Shown: positions 34,659-43,497, counted from the first letter of the stretch. The stretch is DNA of 64,000 nt from Rhodococcus sp. HNM0563 (GCF_012726195.1 NZ_JAASAF010000007.1:230223-294222), one strand, 5' to 3'. The notes: a model not told the origin generated them from the letters alone. Numbers and translations are program-made.

Positions 34659-36500
34659 ATGAATGACCGACATATCGGTATTGCCGATCCTCATCCCTTC
34701 GTTCCGTCCCGAAAAGTCGATCGCCTGGAGCTTTTCCGCGAGAAGTATGCGGCCGAGCGCGACAAGCGGCTGACGAAGGAAGGTGCCGGCCAGTTCCAGG
34801 CTATCGACTTCACCGGAAAATTCTCGGAGTTCGACACGGATCCGCACGTCGACGGCCCGCGTGAGGCGGGTCCGATGTCACTCGATCTGGATGTGCTCGT
34901 GGTCGGTGCCGGGTTCATGGGAATGACCGCGGGCATCGAGCTCGGGAAGAGAGGGATTTCGAACTACAAGATCCTCGACGTCGCAGGCGATTTCGGTGGA
35001 ACCTGGTATTGGAACCGATACCCGGGTGTGCGATGCGACGTCGAATCGTACATCTACCTTCCGTACCTGGAGGAGACGGGCTACGTTCCCACCGAGCGAT
35101 ACGTCCGCGGCAGTGAGATCTTCGCGTACTGTCAGTCTTTGGCTCAGAAATACGGCCTGTACGACCACGCCGTCTTTCAGACACGGGTCACCGAGATGGA
35201 GTGGGACGAGGACAGCGCTCGGTGGACTGTCCGAACCGACGGCGGCGACGAGTTCCGGGCGCGCTTCGTTGCCACACAGAGCGGTCTGTTCATGCGTCCG
35301 CATCTTCCTGGAACCCCCGGAATCGACACCTTCAAGGGGCACAGCTTCCACACGAGCCGCTGGGACTACGACTACACCGGCGGCGACGACAGCGGAAACC
35401 TCGACGGGCTGCGCGGCAAGAAGGTCGCGATCATCGGTACCGGGGCCACCGGATTGCAAGTGATTCCGCAGATCGCCGAGTACGCAGACGAAACTGTGGT
35501 CTACCAGCGCACACCTACACAGGTGATGCCGCGGCAGAACGCCGCGACGGACATCGAATGGTTCACGTCGCTGAAGCCCGGTTGGCACCGCGAGCGCCGC
35601 GAGGCGTTCGACAAGTGTGTGCAGGACCGCGCCACCCTCAGCGAGGTCGATGACGGCTGGGTCAAGTTTGCGAAGTATCAGATGGACGCGGTCTCCGAGG
35701 TCGGTGGCGCGAATGCCGATCTCCAAGCGATGATGGACGCGCTGGAGCGTTCGGACTACGAGTGGAACGAGATGCTCCGCGATCGCGTCGATGCCGTCGT
35801 CGAGGACGAATCGAAGGCTGCGAAGCTCAAGACCTACTACCGCACCATGTGCAAGCGGCCGGGGTTCAGCGACGAGTATCTGCCCGCGTTCAACAAGGAC
35901 TCGGTCGACATCGTCGACACGACGAGCACGCCGATCGAGCGGATCACCGAAAACGGGATCGTGGCCGATGGTCAGGAACGCGAGTTCGATCTGATCATCT
36001 ACGCGACAGGCTTCCAGGGTGGACGCACGTGGACGGAGAAGGCGGGCTACGACGTGCTGGGGCGGGAAGGCAACCGGCTGTCGAAGAAGTTCGCGGACGG
36101 CATCAGCACTCTGCACGGCTTCCTGTCGAAGGACTTTCCGAACCTGTTCTTGCTCGGCTTCACTCAGACGGCGACCATCACGAACATCGCCCACCTGATC
36201 GACGAGCAGGCGACCCACATGATGTACCTGATCGACCAGTGCATTTCGTCGGGTGCCCGAACGATCGAGCCGACGGCCGAAGCCGAGCAGGCCTGGGGCA
36301 AGGTCATGAGTGATCAGACTGCGACCCGTACCGACTGGCTGCTCACTTGCACCCCCGGCCTCTACAACAACGAGGGAAAGATCGCCGACACTCGGAATCC
36401 GTTGGTGTCGGGCGTATACGTGCCGGGCTATCAGTATTTCGAGCTGCTCGAGAACTGGCGGAAGGACGGCAAGCTCGAAGGCGTCGTTCTTTCGCACTGA
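34659..36500 (+). CDS. Baeyer-Villiger monooxygenase 3 (CPDMO-like clade)
   Basis: A 613-residue BVMO with FAD motif GAGFMG (83-88), FGGTWYWNRYPGVRCDVES, a canonical fingerprint FKGHSFHTSRW (225-235), NADPH motif GTGATG (260-265) and the late ATGF. Both the ~80-residue N-terminal extension and the sequence resemble the cyclopentadecanone monooxygenase-type branch, which accepts large-ring and bicyclic or steroid ketones. It is the same branch as BVMO 1 but clearly not a recent copy. A TTGACA lies 39 bp upstream of the ATG, so it might also have its own weak promoter. Confidence 0.93.
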   Translation: MNDRHIGIADPHPFVPSRKVDRLELFREKYAAERDKRLTKEGAGQFQAIDFTGKFSEFDTDPHVDGPREAGPMSLDLDVLVVGAGFMGMTAGIELGKRGISNYKILDVAGDFGGTWYWNRYPGVRCDVESYIYLPYLEETGYVPTERYVRGSEIFAYCQSLAQKYGLYDHAVFQTRVTEMEWDEDSARWTVRTDGGDEFRARFVATQSGLFMRPHLPGTPGIDTFKGHSFHTSRWDYDYTGGDDSGNLDGLRGKKVAIIGTGATGLQVIPQIAEYADETVVYQRTPTQVMPRQNAATDIEWFTSLKPGWHRERREAFDKCVQDRATLSEVDDGWVKFAKYQMDAVSEVGGANADLQAMMDALERSDYEWNEMLRDRVDAVVEDESKAAKLKTYYRTMCKRPGFSDEYLPAFNKDSVDIVDTTSTPIERITENGIVADGQEREFDLIIYATGFQGGRTWTEKAGYDVLGREGNRLSKKFADGISTLHGFLSKDFPNLFLLGFTQTATITNIAHLIDEQATHMMYLIDQCISSGARTIEPTAEAEQAWGKVMSDQTATRTDWLLTCTPGLYNNEGKIADTRNPLVSGVYVPGYQYFELLENWRKDGKLEGVVLSH

Positions 36501-36544
36501 GACCGTGCTCTCGGGAAGCATTCATACCAACAAGGAGACAGATA

Positions 36545-37339
36545 ATGGCGGAGGCACCGGTCAAGGTAGGCCAGATGCTCTTCACGATGGTCGACCCCAC
36601 GCGCGGCCACGAAGTCGCGTACAACCGCTGGTACGAGCGGGATCACATCTATGCGGGCTGCATGATCGGTCCGGGCTGGTTCGCGGGCCGGCGCTGGGTC
36701 GCAACGCGGGACTTGAAGGCACTGCGGTTCCCGGAGACCGGTCCGGTCGCCGAGCCGATCGATGCGGGTTCATACCTCGCGACGTACTGGGTGCACGAGC
36801 CCGAGATGGAAGAGGCCGAGGCGTGGGCGCGCACCCAGGTGGGTGAACTGTATGCGGCCGGTCGCGGTTTCGCCGAGCGGGAGCACGTCCACACCGGCCA
36901 GTATCTGCCGGACACGGTCGTCTCGGCGCAGGAAGACGGCGTCCCCCTCGAACTGGCGCTCGATCACAACTACCGTGGCCTCGTCGCAATCATGATCGAA
37001 CCCGCCGATGCGGTCGAGCGCGACGACGCGATCGCCACGCTCGATGCGGGGCCGGTGCGTGATCTGCTGGCCAGGGGAGGGGTCGACCTGGTGAGCAGCT
37101 GGCGGATGAAGCCGTGGCCTGCTGACCACAATGTGCCGATGAAAATGGGCAATGACGGTGGCACCCTGGATCGCATCATGCAGCTGTGCTTCCTCGAGGG
37201 TGACCCGACCGAAAGCTGGCAGCAGATCGTCGACTACGCGACCGATGTCGAGAAGTCCGGCGCCGGGAAGGTGACATTCGCGTCGCCGTTCATCCCGACC
37301 GAGGTCGGAACCGACAAGTACACCGATCAACTCTGGTGA
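36545..37339 (+). CDS. EthD/Dabb-like alpha-beta barrel protein, function unknown
   Basis: 264 residues from the ATG at 36545 (AAGGAG upstream). I do not recognise a named family. The N-terminal half has YNRWYERDHIYAGCM followed by PGWFAGRRW, the pattern of ferredoxin-like EthD/Dabb domains (YNxWYxxxH...pGf..arR). The second half could be a degenerate repeat of the same fold. These small barrels often act as cyclases, decarboxylases or monooxygenase helpers. It follows BVMO 3 by 44 bp and is closed by a perfect palindrome, so it belongs to this operon. Confidence 0.7.
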   Translation: MAEAPVKVGQMLFTMVDPTRGHEVAYNRWYERDHIYAGCMIGPGWFAGRRWVATRDLKALRFPETGPVAEPIDAGSYLATYWVHEPEMEEAEAWARTQVGELYAAGRGFAEREHVHTGQYLPDTVVSAQEDGVPLELALDHNYRGLVAIMIEPADAVERDDAIATLDAGPVRDLLARGGVDLVSSWRMKPWPADHNVPMKMGNDGGTLDRIMQLCFLEGDPTESWQQIVDYATDVEKSGAGKVTFASPFIPTEVGTDKYTDQLW

Positions 37340-37345
37340 TCATCG

Positions 37346-37379
37346 CGGATGCGCGGGCGCAATTGCGCCCGCGCATCCG
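37346..37379 (+). terminator. Perfect 34-bp palindromic hairpin after the EthD-like gene
   Basis: CGGATGCGCGGGCGCAA is followed directly by its full complement, 6 bp after the stop codon. No T-run follows. It probably ends or thins out transcription of the cyclase-BVMO operon before the epimerase gene. Confidence 0.75.
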
Positions 37380-37468
37380 TTCATGCACTCGCGCTCACCA
37401 TCGGGCGCGGTACATCCGAGACGCGACGAGCCGGTGCTTGTCGCCGACATCTGTGAGGTCAGTCAAGA

Positions 37469-38401
37469 ATGCTGAGCGGTGAGAAGATCCTGGTGACAGG
37501 AGCAGCCGGGCAGATCGCCTTCCCCGTTGCGCGTGAACTGGGCGCGAACAACGAGGTTTGGGGTCTGGCTCGCTTCAGCAAGCCCGAGGACAGGCAGCGG
37601 CTCGTCGACGCAGGGATCACCCCGGTGAAGGGCGACGTGGGCAGCGGCGAGTTCTCCGATCTGCCGACCGATTTCACGTATGTCGTTCATCTGGCGGCGA
37701 ATCAGTCTCCGGGATGGGACTATGACAGTGCTCTGCGTGACAACGCCGAAGGCACCGGGCTCCTGCTTCAGCACTGCCGATCGGCCAAGGGCGTCCTCGT
37801 GATGTCGACCCATTCGGTCTACCGCCCGCAGGAAGACCCGATGTACGTGTTCACCGAGGAGTCGCCGCTCGGGGAGTGCAACAGCACCCACAGCCCCACC
37901 TACTCGGTGTCGAAGATCGGCCAAGAAGCGACCGCACGATTCGCTGCACGCGCTTTCGACGTGCCGGTGACGATCGCGCGCATGAATGCGTCCTTCGGCC
38001 CGAACGGCGGTCTGCCCGCCCTCCACATCGATGCGATCGCCGCCGGACACACGGTCACAACGCGTTGGGATCCGTGCATGTACAGCCCGATCTTCGAGGA
38101 CGACATCAACAGTCAGGTCAGCAGTCTGCTCGAAGCAGCGACGGTCCCCGCGACGATCGTCAACTGGGCCGGCGACGAGGCAGTCAGCGCGCAGGAATGG
38201 ACGAAATATGCGGGCGAGCTGATGGGGATCGACGCGACTGTCGATGTGGACCCGATCGAGGGGACGTTGCGGGGTTCGATCGCAGATACGACTCGGCGCA
38301 TGTCCATCACGGGCCCGTGCACGGTGAACTGGCGCGAAGGTATCCGGCGTACAGTCGCAGCTCGCCATCCGGACAAGCTCGTCGATATCGCATATTCGTG
38401 A
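37469..38401 (+). CDS. NAD-dependent epimerase/dehydratase (extended SDR)
   Basis: 310 residues. Rossmann motif TGAAGQIAFP near residues 10-19, a VVHLAANQSPG stretch and the catalytic YSVSK (Tyr, Lys) after a Ser/Thr-rich strand (VMSTHSVY). Extended SDRs of this type act on nucleotide sugars but also on hydroxysteroids and other alcohols. It starts 89 bp after the palindromic hairpin and 32 bp before the hydrolase gene, so these two genes may form their own unit. Confidence 0.83.
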   Translation: MLSGEKILVTGAAGQIAFPVARELGANNEVWGLARFSKPEDRQRLVDAGITPVKGDVGSGEFSDLPTDFTYVVHLAANQSPGWDYDSALRDNAEGTGLLLQHCRSAKGVLVMSTHSVYRPQEDPMYVFTEESPLGECNSTHSPTYSVSKIGQEATARFAARAFDVPVTIARMNASFGPNGGLPALHIDAIAAGHTVTTRWDPCMYSPIFEDDINSQVSSLLEAATVPATIVNWAGDEAVSAQEWTKYAGELMGIDATVDVDPIEGTLRGSIADTTRRMSITGPCTVNWREGIRRTVAARHPDKLVDIAYS

Positions 38402-38433
38402 GTACCGCATCGTAAAGCACTTTGGGAGAGCAT

Positions 38434-39306
38434 ATGTCGACAACACTGCACGATTCGCTGCCCGCCGAACGGGTCGGTGTATCGGCGAGCCCGGAGCTCT
38501 TGGAACGTCGTGCGAAGTTCGCTGCGACCCAGATCGACCCCGAACTGGCCGTCACAGCGGGTGATGCGGACTTCGGGGGCATTCCGTGCCGGACCATCCG
38601 TGCCGGAGACCGAGCCACAGTTCTCTACCTGCACGGGGGCGGCTACCGAATGGGCAGTCCGGAGGCGTACAACGCCTATGCCGCAGCGTTGGCGGCGGGT
38701 GCCGAGGCGACAGTCGTCGTACCCCGCTATCGGCTTGCGCCGGAACACCCGTTCCCGGCCGGACTGCGTGATGCCCTCGCGGTGTACGAAGATCTCGTGT
38801 CCGCGACGGGCGGCCCGATCGTGGTTGCCGGAGACTCGGCAGGCGCGGGTCTCGCGGCCGCGCTCGTCGTTGCCGTCGGCGCCGGCGGTGTTCGTACCCC
38901 TGATGGACTGATGTTGCTTTCGCCGTGGCTCGACCTGCGGTGCTCGTCACCGTTCTACGACACCGCGCCAGACGTCCTGTTCCCGTTGGCGAGTGCAGTG
39001 TCGGCTCGGGACGACTACCTGCAGGGTGCCCCGGAGGACGACCCGTTGGTCTCGCCGTTGCTGGCCGACCACACGGGCTTCCCTCCCACTTTGATCCAGG
39101 TCGGAGGAAACGAAGCGCTGGTCGACGATGCACTCGGTCTCGCTCGGGGGCTCGCGACCGCGAACATCACCTGCACGTTGGAAGTGGTTGCGGATCAGGG
39201 GCACACGTGGCCGCTGGTGCACCCCGGTGACGATGTGTCCAACGCTTCCATCGAGTCATGTGCCCGGTTCATTCGGTCGATCGACTCCGTCAAACCCATC
39301 GAATAA
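38434..39306 (+). CDS. HSL-family alpha/beta hydrolase (esterase/lactonase)
   Basis: 290 residues from the ATG at 38434 (GGGAG upstream). Hormone-sensitive-lipase family: oxyanion motif HGGG (67-70), nucleophile Ser135 in GDSAGAG, a DDALGLA acid region and catalytic His in QGHTWP. YRLAPEHPFPA is typical of the family. The monoterpene epsilon-lactone hydrolase of Rhodococcus belongs to this same family. In a cluster with three BVMOs it is the best candidate to open the lactone or ester product. It is convergent with the TetR gene, 20 bp away. Confidence 0.87.
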   Translation: MSTTLHDSLPAERVGVSASPELLERRAKFAATQIDPELAVTAGDADFGGIPCRTIRAGDRATVLYLHGGGYRMGSPEAYNAYAAALAAGAEATVVVPRYRLAPEHPFPAGLRDALAVYEDLVSATGGPIVVAGDSAGAGLAAALVVAVGAGGVRTPDGLMLLSPWLDLRCSSPFYDTAPDVLFPLASAVSARDDYLQGAPEDDPLVSPLLADHTGFPPTLIQVGGNEALVDDALGLARGLATANITCTLEVVADQGHTWPLVHPGDDVSNASIESCARFIRSIDSVKPIE

Positions 39307-39326
39307 GACAGTCGAAGATGCTTGCG

Positions 39327-39941
39327 TCACCCCTCTGATCTCGCTGGTCGTGCTTCTGATTGCGACGGTGCCAAACCGTTCAGAAGCGCATCGACCACAT
39401 CGATGATCAGTTCGTCGTCCAGTGGGTCGAGCGTCTTGTTGTTGCTCATGACGTAGATTCCCTGCAGCGTCGCGAAGAAGACGGTGCCGATGGTCCGAGC
39501 CTCTCCGACGAGTTCGCCCCTGGACAGGCCGATGTCCACGAGCGCGGCCACCGGAGCGAAGCTCGCAGCGCGCGCATGCCTCAATTCCGAAGTGACCTCT
39601 CCCTGCCGATAGTGTGACATGAGCTCCACCAGTGCGGGATTCTCGGTCGAGAACCGGACGAAGGTCACTGCCACGTCGTGCAGCGTGGTTGCGAAGCTGC
39701 GGCCCTCGATCGCGGCCGCAGCGCCCAGTGTGGCACCCAGCCGGCGGAACCCCTCGATGGCGAGAGCCTCCAGAAGCGCGGCTTTGTCGGCGAAATGGCG
39801 ACTCGGGGCGCTGTGGCTGACCCCGACCGCGCGGGCGAGTTCGCGCAAGGACAGTCCGGATTCCCCGGATGTCTGCAGTAGCTCCTCGGCTTTCGTCAGG
39901 AGTGCGGCGCGAAGATCTCCGTGATGGTAGCCCTTGGTCAT
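39327..39941 (-). CDS. TetR-family regulator, divergent from TauD-like gene
   Basis: 204 residues from the ATG at 39941 (MTKGYHHGDLR). TetR HTH at about 8-56: LSLRELARAVGVSHSAPSRHF followed by ADKAALLEALA. The YHHGDLRAALL start is typical of one TetR subgroup with WHG-type C-terminal domain. It is divergent from the TauD-like dioxygenase gene, and a 23-bp inverted repeat in the 94-bp gap is the likely operator, so it probably controls the dioxygenase/CMD pair and itself. Confidence 0.87.
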   Translation of the reverse strand: MTKGYHHGDLRAALLTKAEELLQTSGESGLSLRELARAVGVSHSAPSRHFADKAALLEALAIEGFRRLGATLGAAAAIEGRSFATTLHDVAVTFVRFSTENPALVELMSHYRQGEVTSELRHARAASFAPVAALVDIGLSRGELVGEARTIGTVFFATLQGIYVMSNNKTLDPLDDELIIDVVDALLNGLAPSQSEARPARSEG

Positions 39942-39968
39942 GTCGGCGAACTCTAGCAAACACCGACG

Positions 39969-39991
39969 CAATGTAGTCATTGACAACATTG
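39969..39991. promoter_or_regulatory. TetR operator between TetR and TauD-like genes
   Basis: A 23-bp inverted repeat with 11-bp arms around one T (CAATGTAGTCA, T, TGACAACATTG) and a single mismatched pair. It is in the divergent gap, 45 bp from the dioxygenase ATG and 28 bp from the regulator ATG. Confidence 0.75.
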
Positions 39992-40035
39992 GCGCCGCGC
40001 ATCTAAGGTTCCGATGGACGAAGAAGGGTGCGTTC

Positions 40036-40863
40036 ATGATCACGAGCATGATTTCTCCATCCATCGGTGTTGAGATTCAAGGGATCTCGGAGAACGGATT
40101 CACCGATCCGGGTATTGCGTCGACCACCTCGGAACTACTGGCCCGCCACGGTGTCGTCGTCTTTCCCCGGGCGCATATTTCCGATGCAGACCTGGTCACA
40201 TTCAGTCGAATGCTCGGTGATGTGGTGGTCGCTCCCGTCGGCGGGCACCCGGAGTTCCCTGAGATCTCCCCGGTCTCCCTCGACCCCAGTAGGAGTGAGC
40301 TGGCGCGGGCCCGCCGCAGCACAATCTTCTGGCACGTCGACGGAGTCACCGACGACATCCCGCAGAAGGCCACGCTGCTGACCGCGCGCGCAGTCTCCGA
40401 AGGGGAGGGCGATACCGAATTCGCGAATACCTACGCGGCCTACGATGCCCTGCCGGAATCACGGAAGGCCGAACTGGCCCAGTATCGAGTAGTTCACAGT
40501 ATGGCCGCCGCGCAATTGCTGACACATCCAGACGCCACTCGGAAGCAGAAGGATGCGTGGAATCAACTTCCCGCGCGCGAACACCCGCTGGTATGGACGC
40601 ACAGGGACGGCCGCCGCTCGCTACTGATCGGAGCGACCGCCGGGCAGGTTGTCGGGATGACTCCCGAGGCGGGACGCGCGCTGCTGGACGACGTGCTGGA
40701 CTGGGCGACGCAACCGCAGTTCGTGCTCCGTCATCGCTGGCAGGTCGGTGACCTCGTAATGTGGGACAACACAGGGCTTCTACACCGAGCATTGCCGTAC
40801 GAGCCCACAACGCCTCGCCTGATGCATCGCACAACGCTGGTGGGTGAAGAAGCGGTCGCATAG
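40036..40863 (+). CDS. TauD/TfdA-family Fe(II)/2-oxoglutarate dioxygenase
   Basis: 275 residues from the ATG at 40036 (AAGAAGGG upstream). Iron ligands His100 and Asp102 (FWHVDG) and a distal His in TGLLHRALPY; the 2-oxoglutarate Arg is likely in RLMHRTTL. The family hydroxylates sulfonates, phenoxyacetates, alkyl sulfates and other acids. Its own divergent TetR and operator suggest separate regulation from the upstream BVMO operons. The CMD-family gene follows after 57 bp. Confidence 0.87.
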   Translation: MITSMISPSIGVEIQGISENGFTDPGIASTTSELLARHGVVVFPRAHISDADLVTFSRMLGDVVVAPVGGHPEFPEISPVSLDPSRSELARARRSTIFWHVDGVTDDIPQKATLLTARAVSEGEGDTEFANTYAAYDALPESRKAELAQYRVVHSMAAAQLLTHPDATRKQKDAWNQLPAREHPLVWTHRDGRRSLLIGATAGQVVGMTPEAGRALLDDVLDWATQPQFVLRHRWQVGDLVMWDNTGLLHRALPYEPTTPRLMHRTTLVGEEAVA

Positions 40864-40920
40864 CCGCATCTCTTTCGGGTTTGCGGAATCACGGATAGAC
40901 GAACAGAAGGACGAAGCGAC

Positions 40921-41520
40921 ATGGCACGAATCGAACCGCTGGCTCTGCGCGAATTTCCCAAGGAGATGCGTGGGGCACTCGCTGCGATGACCCCACCGAA
41001 CCCCCGGCATCCGCAGCCGTCGACGGAGGGGCGCCCCAAAGCGCTCAACACACTGGGCACGTTCGCGCACCATCCGGAACTGGCGAAGGCGTACTTCACT
41101 CTCAACGGTCACCTTCTGATGGCGACCACCCTGTCGGAGCGTCAGCGCGAACTTCTCATCCTGCGTGTGTCGGTAGTACGCGACTCGGGATACGAGTGGA
41201 TTCAGCATGTCTTCATGGCGAGGGATGCCGGTCTCTCCGACGAGGAGATCAGCAGGGTCACGTTCGGCCCGACGGCACCGCTATGGGACGAGCTCGATGG
41301 TGCAATGCTGAAATCCGTCGATGAACTGATCGTGGACGGCGAGATCAGCGCATCCACGTGGAAGGTGCTGGCTGCGCATCTCGACGTCCAGCAGATTCTC
41401 GACCTGATCTTCACCGTGGGTAGCTACGACATGCTGGCGCGCATGTTCAGGTCGTTCGAGCTCGAAATCGACGACGATATCAAGGATCTGGTCGAGAAGC
41501 GTGCGGCTGAGCGACAGTGA
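40921..41520 (+). CDS. Carboxymuconolactone decarboxylase-like (AhpD fold) protein
   Basis: 199 residues, ATG 57 bp after the dioxygenase. CMD/AhpD-like pattern: LSERQRELLILRVSVVRDSGYEWIQHVFMARDAGLSDEEI. The Cys-x-x-Cys of peroxidatic AhpD proteins is absent (reads in DSGYEW), so it resembles the CMD-like group with E-W-x-x-H instead. Such proteins are frequent in catabolic clusters, but their reaction is rarely known. Its end is 8 bp from the convergent response-regulator gene. Confidence 0.8.
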   Translation: MARIEPLALREFPKEMRGALAAMTPPNPRHPQPSTEGRPKALNTLGTFAHHPELAKAYFTLNGHLLMATTLSERQRELLILRVSVVRDSGYEWIQHVFMARDAGLSDEEISRVTFGPTAPLWDELDGAMLKSVDELIVDGEISASTWKVLAAHLDVQQILDLIFTVGSYDMLARMFRSFELEIDDDIKDLVEKRAAERQ

Positions 41521-41528
41521 GGTGACCT

Positions 41529-42176
41529 TCACCGTTGTAGGTATTTCAGCACCGCCAGCACGCGCCGATGGCCGTCCATCTCGGGTGGCAGATCGAGCTT
41601 GATGAGAATCGACCGCACATGCTTCGCTACCGCCGCGTCGGTGACCACCAGTTTCGCGGCGATCGTCGCGTTCGAATCGCCCTCGGCCATCAGCGCGAGT
41701 ACTTCCAGCTCTCGGCTGCTCAACCGCGACAGTGGATTTCGGTTCGTGGCAAGCAAAGTGCGAACCACCTCCGGGTCCACCACCGTACTGCCCGCCGCGA
41801 CACGTTCGACGTCGGACACGAACTGCTCGACCTCCCCGACACGGTCCTTGAGGAGGTAGCCGACGCCACCGGTGTCGAAATCGATGAGTTCGGCAGCGTA
41901 TGTGGGTTGAATGTATTGGCTGAGAACGAGTACCGGGAGGTCGGGCAATGTGCGACGCAAGGCGATCGCTGCCACGAGACCCTCGTCGGTATGCGTCGGC
42001 GGCATCCTGACGTCGGTGATCGCGATGTCCGGACGGTGCGACACGACGGCTTCGCGGAGGGAATCGGCGTCGGTCACAGCAGCGACGACGTCGTGCCCGA
42101 ACCGGCTCAGGATCCCCACCACGCCCTCCCGAACGAGGAGGGAATCCTCGGCGAACACTACGCGAAGTGCCGGCAT
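41529..42176 (-). CDS. Response regulator, NarL/LuxR type
   Basis: 215 residues from the ATG at 42176; the gene overlaps the end of the kinase gene by 19 bp. Receiver domain with acidic pair in VVFAEDS, phospho-Asp in DIAITDVRMPP and Lys in LLKDRVGEV. C-terminal LuxR HTH: LSSRELEVLALMAEGDSNATIAAKLVVTDAAVAKHVRSIL. Cognate of the kinase encoded upstream; the pair is divergent from an ABC exporter operon it probably controls. Confidence 0.9.
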   Translation of the reverse strand: MPALRVVFAEDSLLVREGVVGILSRFGHDVVAAVTDADSLREAVVSHRPDIAITDVRMPPTHTDEGLVAAIALRRTLPDLPVLVLSQYIQPTYAAELIDFDTGGVGYLLKDRVGEVEQFVSDVERVAAGSTVVDPEVVRTLLATNRNPLSRLSSRELEVLALMAEGDSNATIAAKLVVTDAAVAKHVRSILIKLDLPPEMDGHRRVLAVLKYLQR

Positions 42177-43393
42177 GGGATCTCCATTCGTAGTCGGGTT
42201 CCGCCACCTGCGGGGCTGTCCAGCATCATCGTGCCGCCGAGTACGGCGAGGCGATGGCCGAGCCCGGCGAGGCCGGTTCCCTGCTCTGGGGCGGCGCCAC
42301 CGGAGCCGTCGTCGGTGACGTCGAGGAACAGTGTCGACTCGGCCACGCGGCCAGACACACTGACCTGCGACGCTCCGGCGTGACGTGCGACGTTCGCGAG
42401 TGCCTCGCACACCGCGAAATAGGCGGTGGACTCGACGTCTGCGGGCATCCGCGGGAGGGGGAGTTGCACGTCCACGGGGATCGGGGAACGTGCTGCCACA
42501 TCGTCGACGGCGGCCGCGAGGCCACGCTCCGCCAGAATCTGCGGGTGGATTCCGCGGATCAGGTCGCGTAGATCCTGCAACGCCAGTTTCGCCTGTTGCT
42601 GGGCGTCACCGACCCGGTCGGCCGCTGCGGAACCTGCGGGCAGATCGAGTTTTGCCATCCCGAGCGACATCGACAGCGCGATGAGGCGTTGCTGTGCACC
42701 GTCGTGCAGATCGCGTTCGATGCGTCGGCGTTCTGCGTCGAATGCTGCAGCGAGAGCACTGCGCGAGAGTGTCACTTCGTTGAGCATACGGTCGAGTTCG
42801 GCGTCGCGGGGTGAGAGCACTGCGCGGACGATCTCGGCGCGCCCGGCCGCCCACGCCGCGATGATGTACATCGCGATCGGAAGGAATACGAGCGACGCAA
42901 CCACGAAGATCACCCGATAGTGCGTCGGCACACCGGGTTCCGTCAGCGATATCTCGACACCGAAGAACACCGTCCCGAGGCAGAGGAGCAGGACCAGCGC
43001 GTCGATCCAGCACAGGATCGACGCATTGACGACGGCATAGCCCAGCTCCCGCCACGTGACGCGCTCGCGCAGCCGCACTCGGAGCCACGCGCGCAGGCCC
43101 CGCTCCGTCACTCGGACGTGTGGATCGAAGGTCGGCTCCTCGTCCACCAAACGGAGCCGAGTGCGTTCCCACCGGGCGATCGGAATTCCCATGAGAAGGG
43201 ATGCCGCGAGCAGGACGAGACCCACGATGTAGATCGACAACACTATCGCCATCGCAACCACCGCGGCGGTCAACGCGCCCAGCGCGGCACCTGTCGCGAG
43301 GTAGGCGACGGCGCGCCACGGCCACCACGACAGCAGGAACCGTCTCGGCGATCGTGGCACCGCGGTGCGAAGCGTAGAAGGTTCCACGTCCAA
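42158..43393 (-). CDS. Sensor histidine kinase (HisKA_3 type)
   Basis: 411 residues. The N-terminal half has several membrane helices (two hydrophobic segments near 30-75 and two near 120-180, the sensor part), then the dimerisation/phosphoacceptor segment ERRRIERDLHDGAQQRL with the His, and an ATPase domain (EALANVARHA, DDGSGG, GTGLAGLGHRL). This family works with NarL-type regulators, as here. Kinases next to FtsX-type exporters usually sense cell-envelope or antimicrobial stress. Confidence 0.9.
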   Translation of the reverse strand: MDVEPSTLRTAVPRSPRRFLLSWWPWRAVAYLATGAALGALTAAVVAMAIVLSIYIVGLVLLAASLLMGIPIARWERTRLRLVDEEPTFDPHVRVTERGLRAWLRVRLRERVTWRELGYAVVNASILCWIDALVLLLCLGTVFFGVEISLTEPGVPTHYRVIFVVASLVFLPIAMYIIAAWAAGRAEIVRAVLSPRDAELDRMLNEVTLSRSALAAAFDAERRRIERDLHDGAQQRLIALSMSLGMAKLDLPAGSAAADRVGDAQQQAKLALQDLRDLIRGIHPQILAERGLAAAVDDVAARSPIPVDVQLPLPRMPADVESTAYFAVCEALANVARHAGASQVSVSGRVAESTLFLDVTDDGSGGAAPEQGTGLAGLGHRLAVLGGTMMLDSPAGGGTRLRMEIPCRHFA

Positions 43394-43421
43394 GCACGTT
43401 ATCGCTTTCTGCAGGGCGCCA

Positions 43422-43441
43422 CAGTAGTGCTGGCGCTACTG
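43422..43441. promoter_or_regulatory. Inverted repeat between kinase and ABC genes
   Basis: CAGTAGTGC-TG-GCGCTACTG, 9-bp arms with one mismatch, in the 104-bp divergent gap. It is a plausible binding site for the response regulator, 57 bp before the ABC ATPase start. Confidence 0.5.
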
Positions 43442-43497
43442 GTAAGAGTCACTTCTGCGCGACAGACACGGCCACCGGAAACCGGTTGGCTCGACCT

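Noticed and set aside
34878-36521. Minus-strand frame of ~550 codons opposite BVMO 3
   Set aside because: BVMO 3 has all expected motifs; the antisense frame has none.
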